A stretch of 32,554 nucleotides of DNA from Planctomycetota bacterium (GTDB lineage: Bacteria; Planctomycetota; UBA1135; GCA-002686595): positions 1 through 32,554 of the forward strand of contig JAJDEW010000089.1 in the NCBI GenBank assembly GCA_029259595.1, written 5' to 3'. How positions within the stretch are numbered: position 1 is the stretch's first letter; each line of letters begins with the position of its first letter. Below the pieces are notes generated by a model. It made no database searches. It saw only the letters and a program-made list of their open reading frames with translations, and was not told the origin of the DNA. The position numbers and the translations under genes are program-made. This document shows, in pieces, positions 29,722 to 32,554 of this stretch.

Positions 29722-32554
29722 CGGCGAAGAGCGGAGTCGGCTCGGCTGCCTGACGCTGGACGTGCTCGAAGACTTCAATACGTTGCGACTCGCCGACGCG
29801 GAGGAGGGCCGTGTCGCTGAGCATCTCGTCACGTGTTCGACTTGCTCGCGCGTGCTCGAGGAACTCCAAGCCAACGCGTCCGTGCTGGACCGCGTCCGCA
29901 GCCTGGGGCCGGTCGCGTCGCGCTCAGTTGCGGTGCAGATCGCCGGTTGCCGGGTCTTGCGCGAGATCGGGCGAGGGGGAATGGGTGTCGTTTTCGAAGC
30001 CGAGCAAGAAGAGCCCCGCCGCCGCGTGGCCATCAAGCTCCTTCGCTACGACGGAGCCCCGGACTCGGATCGGGCCCGCCTCTTCGAACGCGAGATCGCC
30101 AGCCTGGCCCGCTTGGATCACGCCGGGATCGCGTCGATCTACACGTCGGGGAAGACCGACGGAGGCGAGCGCTACTTTTCGATGGAGCTGGTGCGAGGTC
30201 TGCCGCTGCTCGAGCACGTCGATCGAGTCCGACCGACACTGCGGCAGAAGCTCGAGATCGGACACGCGATCTGCGAGGCGATGGCCTACGCGCACCGCCG
30301 CGGTGTTCTCCATCGGGACTTGAAGCCCTCCAACATCCTCGTCAGCGAAGACGGACAACCGAAGGTCGTCGACTTCGGCCTCGCTCGCATCCTAGCGTCC
30401 GACGAAGGGTCCTTGGCCGAGACCGTCCCAGGTCGTCTGCGGGGAACGCCCGCATACATGAGCCCGGAGCAGGCTCTCGGAGAGCCCGACCGTGTCGACG
30501 TTCGCAGTGACGTCTATTCCCTGGGGATCCTGCTCTACCAGCTGGCGACCGGAGAGCTGCCCTACGATCTTCGGGGTGTCCTGCCCGCGGCGCTCACTAC
30601 GACGATCACGAGCCGGCCCATGCCGACCGCCAGTAGCGTGGATCGGCGCATTCCGCGCGAGTTCGATGCGATCGTGGCGAAGGCGACGGAGAAGGAGCCC
30701 GATGCTCGCTTCGCGAGTGCAGCGGAGCTCGCGGCCGACCTCGGTCACATGCTGCGGGGAGAGCCGGTCGCGGCTTGCCAAGGACACCACTTCTATCTGT
30801 TTCGCAAGCTGCTTCAGCGCCACATGGCGCTCGCCGTGCTCGTGCCCGTTCTCTTGGTCGCGGTCCTCGCCACCTCTGCCGTGCAGGTCGTGCGCTGGGT
30901 CGGATCCGCACGGATCGCGGAGACGGCCTGGAGAGAAGGTGACCTCGGTCGATGGCAGCAGCACGGAGAGCTCCTGCCCGCCTTCCTCGCGCGACTGCTC
31001 TTGCCCTCGGATGCTGCGAACGAGCTGACTCGCCCGCCTGCGCCTCCCGCCACTAGCGTCGTCGCGCTCGTGAGCACGACGCTGAAGAACGAGGGGATCG
31101 AGGCGGGTCTGCTGCTCGCAGCCCGCTATCTCGAACGGGATGGTTTCGCGGTGCACCCGACCTTGGTTCGGTTCCTCGAGTGGTCGCTCGGCGCTGGGAC
31201 TCCCGCGGAGCCCGAGGTTCGCACCACCGTTCAGCGCCTGGTGTCGCGTCTGTTCTTGGAACGCCCGGACAAGTCGGCGAGGGACGTCTCGGAGAGCGAA
31301 GGACTGCGCCGGCGCATGCTGCTCGCCCACGAAACGGAACCGAGTCCATACGGGCGGATGTATCTCTCCAGTGCTCTCGTGGGCTGCGCCACGCCCGCGG
31401 AGATCCGTCCGGTGCTCGAGCGTGCCCATGCGAGGTTGCGCGCCGGCGAGGTGTACGCCCTCGAGGAGTTCCGCCTGGCGCTGTGGTGCGTGATCTCCGT
31501 CCTTCGGCGTACGGGCGTCTGCGGCTTCGAGGAGGAGATCCCCGAGCTTGACGCAGCTCACGTGCTCCAGCTCGCGTGTGCCGAGGCCGTGTCGCTACCG
31601 AGTCACGTACCCACTGCACCCTGGGCGTTGCCCATCGAGCCCTTGTTCCGTGCCGTCGCCTTCGCTCGACGTCGTTCTGGGCTCGCAGCCCTCGAGCTCC
31701 TTCCCGCCGCGGAGCTCGGGATTCGTCCCGAGGTCGTTCTTGCCGCTCGTTCCAACGAAGGACTGTGGGCCTCTCTCGCACAGGGGCCGGCAGCCTCCTT
31801 GGTGGCGATCGCCGGCCCTCCAGCTGTCGCTGACTACTGGCTCTTCGGGCGGCTCGTCGGCAGCTTCGATCGCAAGCCGTTCGATTCCGTCATGGAGAAC
31901 CTGGTCGTCCGAGCTTCCACGGAGGGCGGACGCGATGTCGAGCGGGATCTCGAGCGCTACCGGGCCGGTCTCCGTCAGGCGCGGAGCGAGGCGCTGGGCG
32001 GAAGGAGTCCGGTCGACGGGGATTCGAGGCTCGGCAGCCTCCTGTCGATGGAGTTCGAGCCGCTCGAGACGATCCCTGCGCAGCACGTTCCGATCGAAGT
32101 GCCCAGCACGGTCGCATCCTGGGACTTCCGCGAAACGACGGTCTACACGCGAGGGCGAGTCGAGCCGCCTCGGGCGCGCTGGACGACACTCGAAGGCACG
32201 TCGCCGGGGTGCTATGCGCGCCTCGGCGTGTTCGGTCGGTCCGAGCTGCGGCTTGCTTTCGTTCTCACTGCACAGGAGAGCAACGCCCCGTTGCAACTCA
32301 CGCTCCACCTGCAGAAGGGAGCGCGCTGGACCCTGCCGGACGCTGGTGAGGCCTTCCTCGACGTCCGCCTGGACGACAAGCCGCTTTGGACGCGCCTGCG
32401 TTGGGGAGTCACTCGCTTGGAGACCGTGAGCAAGACGCTGCAGCTACCGTTCGAGGCTCGAGCTGCGTCCCACGTCTTGAGCCTGCGGTTGACCGAAGAC
32501 TCGAACACCAGCCTGCGAGTGGCACGGGTCGAGCTCGAGCACATCGACCGCTGA
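29711..32554 (+). CDS. membrane Ser/Thr protein kinase with N-terminal anti-sigma-type zinc finger
   Basis: The gene is complete, its TGA being the last codon in the window. Its 947-aa product has, in order: a short zinc-finger-like module (His38-x3-Cys42-x2-Cys45, HLVTCSTC) as in zinc-dependent anti-sigma factors; a Hanks-type kinase domain (about 78-350) with GRGGMGVVF, Lys109, HRDLKPSN (201-208, Asp203), DFG (221-223) and GTPAYMSPEQ; one membrane helix (about 372-396); and an extracytoplasmic region of about 550 residues with no repeat or PASTA domain I recognise, ending in a beta-rich part (about 790-947). It overlaps the sigma factor gene, so the finger may bind the sigma while the kinase phosphorylates it. 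The kinase motifs look active. Confidence 0.94.
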   Translation: MNASGEERSRLGCLTLDVLEDFNTLRLADAEEGRVAEHLVTCSTCSRVLEELQANASVLDRVRSLGPVASRSVAVQIAGCRVLREIGRGGMGVVFEAEQEEPRRRVAIKLLRYDGAPDSDRARLFEREIASLARLDHAGIASIYTSGKTDGGERYFSMELVRGLPLLEHVDRVRPTLRQKLEIGHAICEAMAYAHRRGVLHRDLKPSNILVSEDGQPKVVDFGLARILASDEGSLAETVPGRLRGTPAYMSPEQALGEPDRVDVRSDVYSLGILLYQLATGELPYDLRGVLPAALTTTITSRPMPTASSVDRRIPREFDAIVAKATEKEPDARFASAAELAADLGHMLRGEPVAACQGHHFYLFRKLLQRHMALAVLVPVLLVAVLATSAVQVVRWVGSARIAETAWREGDLGRWQQHGELLPAFLARLLLPSDAANELTRPPAPPATSVVALVSTTLKNEGIEAGLLLAARYLERDGFAVHPTLVRFLEWSLGAGTPAEPEVRTTVQRLVSRLFLERPDKSARDVSESEGLRRRMLLAHETEPSPYGRMYLSSALVGCATPAEIRPVLERAHARLRAGEVYALEEFRLALWCVISVLRRTGVCGFEEEIPELDAAHVLQLACAEAVSLPSHVPTAPWALPIEPLFRAVAFARRRSGLAALELLPAAELGIRPEVVLAARSNEGLWASLAQGPAASLVAIAGPPAVADYWLFGRLVGSFDRKPFDSVMENLVVRASTEGGRDVERDLERYRAGLRQARSEALGGRSPVDGDSRLGSLLSMEFEPLETIPAQHVPIEVPSTVASWDFRETTVYTRGRVEPPRARWTTLEGTSPGCYARLGVFGRSELRLAFVLTAQESNAPLQLTLHLQKGARWTLPDAGEAFLDVRLDDKPLWTRLRWGVTRLETVSKTLQLPFEARAASHVLSLRLTEDSNTSLRVARVELEHIDR

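Noticed and set aside
1..32554. tRNA genes, rRNA, CRISPR arrays, insertion sequences, prophage genes
   Set aside because: I saw no tRNA T-loop signatures outside coding genes, no spaced direct-repeat array, no transposase and no phage structural gene.

Overview
The window is G+C-rich bacterial DNA (roughly two thirds G+C or more by eye) and is densely coding. Many neighbouring genes overlap by 1-14 nt (ATGA, GTGA, TGATG, TTGA junctions). Several features together suggest a Planctomycetota-like bacterium: an ECF sigma factor overlapping a membrane Ser/Thr kinase that carries an N-terminal zinc finger, two FG-GAP/ASPIC-UnbV secreted proteins, an exported beta-roll 'head' protein, and DXP-type PLP synthesis (pdxJ). 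This assignment is inference; no rRNA or other phylogenetic marker is present.

Layout. 1-444: gene-free, with a 23-bp inverted repeat and a run of short hairpins. 445-1701 (-): unknown exported protein. 2010-3670 (-): dapA and pdxJ, translationally coupled. 3720-5497 (+): rsmD and nagA, coupled. 5735-6910 (+): an exported unknown and a DUF2784-like membrane protein. 6927-7505 (-): tag. 7573-11443 (+): recN, manA and an RsuA/RluB-type pseudouridine synthase. 11701-14354 (+): a coupled pair of M16 peptidase-family proteins, one with the zinc motif and one without. 14395-19623 (+): sensor histidine kinase, NtrC-type regulator and an ASPIC/UnbV lipoprotein, all overlapping. 19897-25665 (+): His-rich membrane protein, FixH/YtkA-like lipoprotein, membrane polyferredoxin, FixH-like protein with a predicted mature N-terminal His, second ASPIC/UnbV protein and RnfD-like protein. 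25682-27867 (-): two exported proteins, the upstream one interrupted by an in-frame TGA. 28115-28942 (-): beta-roll protein. 29155-32554 (+): ECF sigma factor and kinase.

Two parts deserve most attention. (1) The 17.9-25.7 kb cassette joins two ASPIC/UnbV proteins to membrane redox proteins (a CcoG/NapH-like polyferredoxin and a stand-alone RnfD-like subunit) and to small proteins with possible metal-ligand residues. A two-component sigma54-type regulator lies directly upstream, and a good -24/-12 match precedes the second half of the cassette. The simplest reading is one regulated cell-envelope electron-transfer or metal-handling system; its substrate is not evident. (2) The gene at 26884-27867 has a strong ribosome binding site and signal peptide, then an in-frame TGA followed by a Cys codon. 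Eighteen nt after the TGA is the loop of a 7-bp hairpin, starting GGU. This resembles a bacterial selenocysteine insertion element, and the downstream domain has a CxxC motif. A nonsense mutation is the main alternative.

Several first genes of transcription units have a -10-like hexamer only 6-9 nt before the start codon and no Shine-Dalgarno, suggesting leaderless transcripts (pdxJ, rsmD, recN, the first M16 gene, the histidine kinase).
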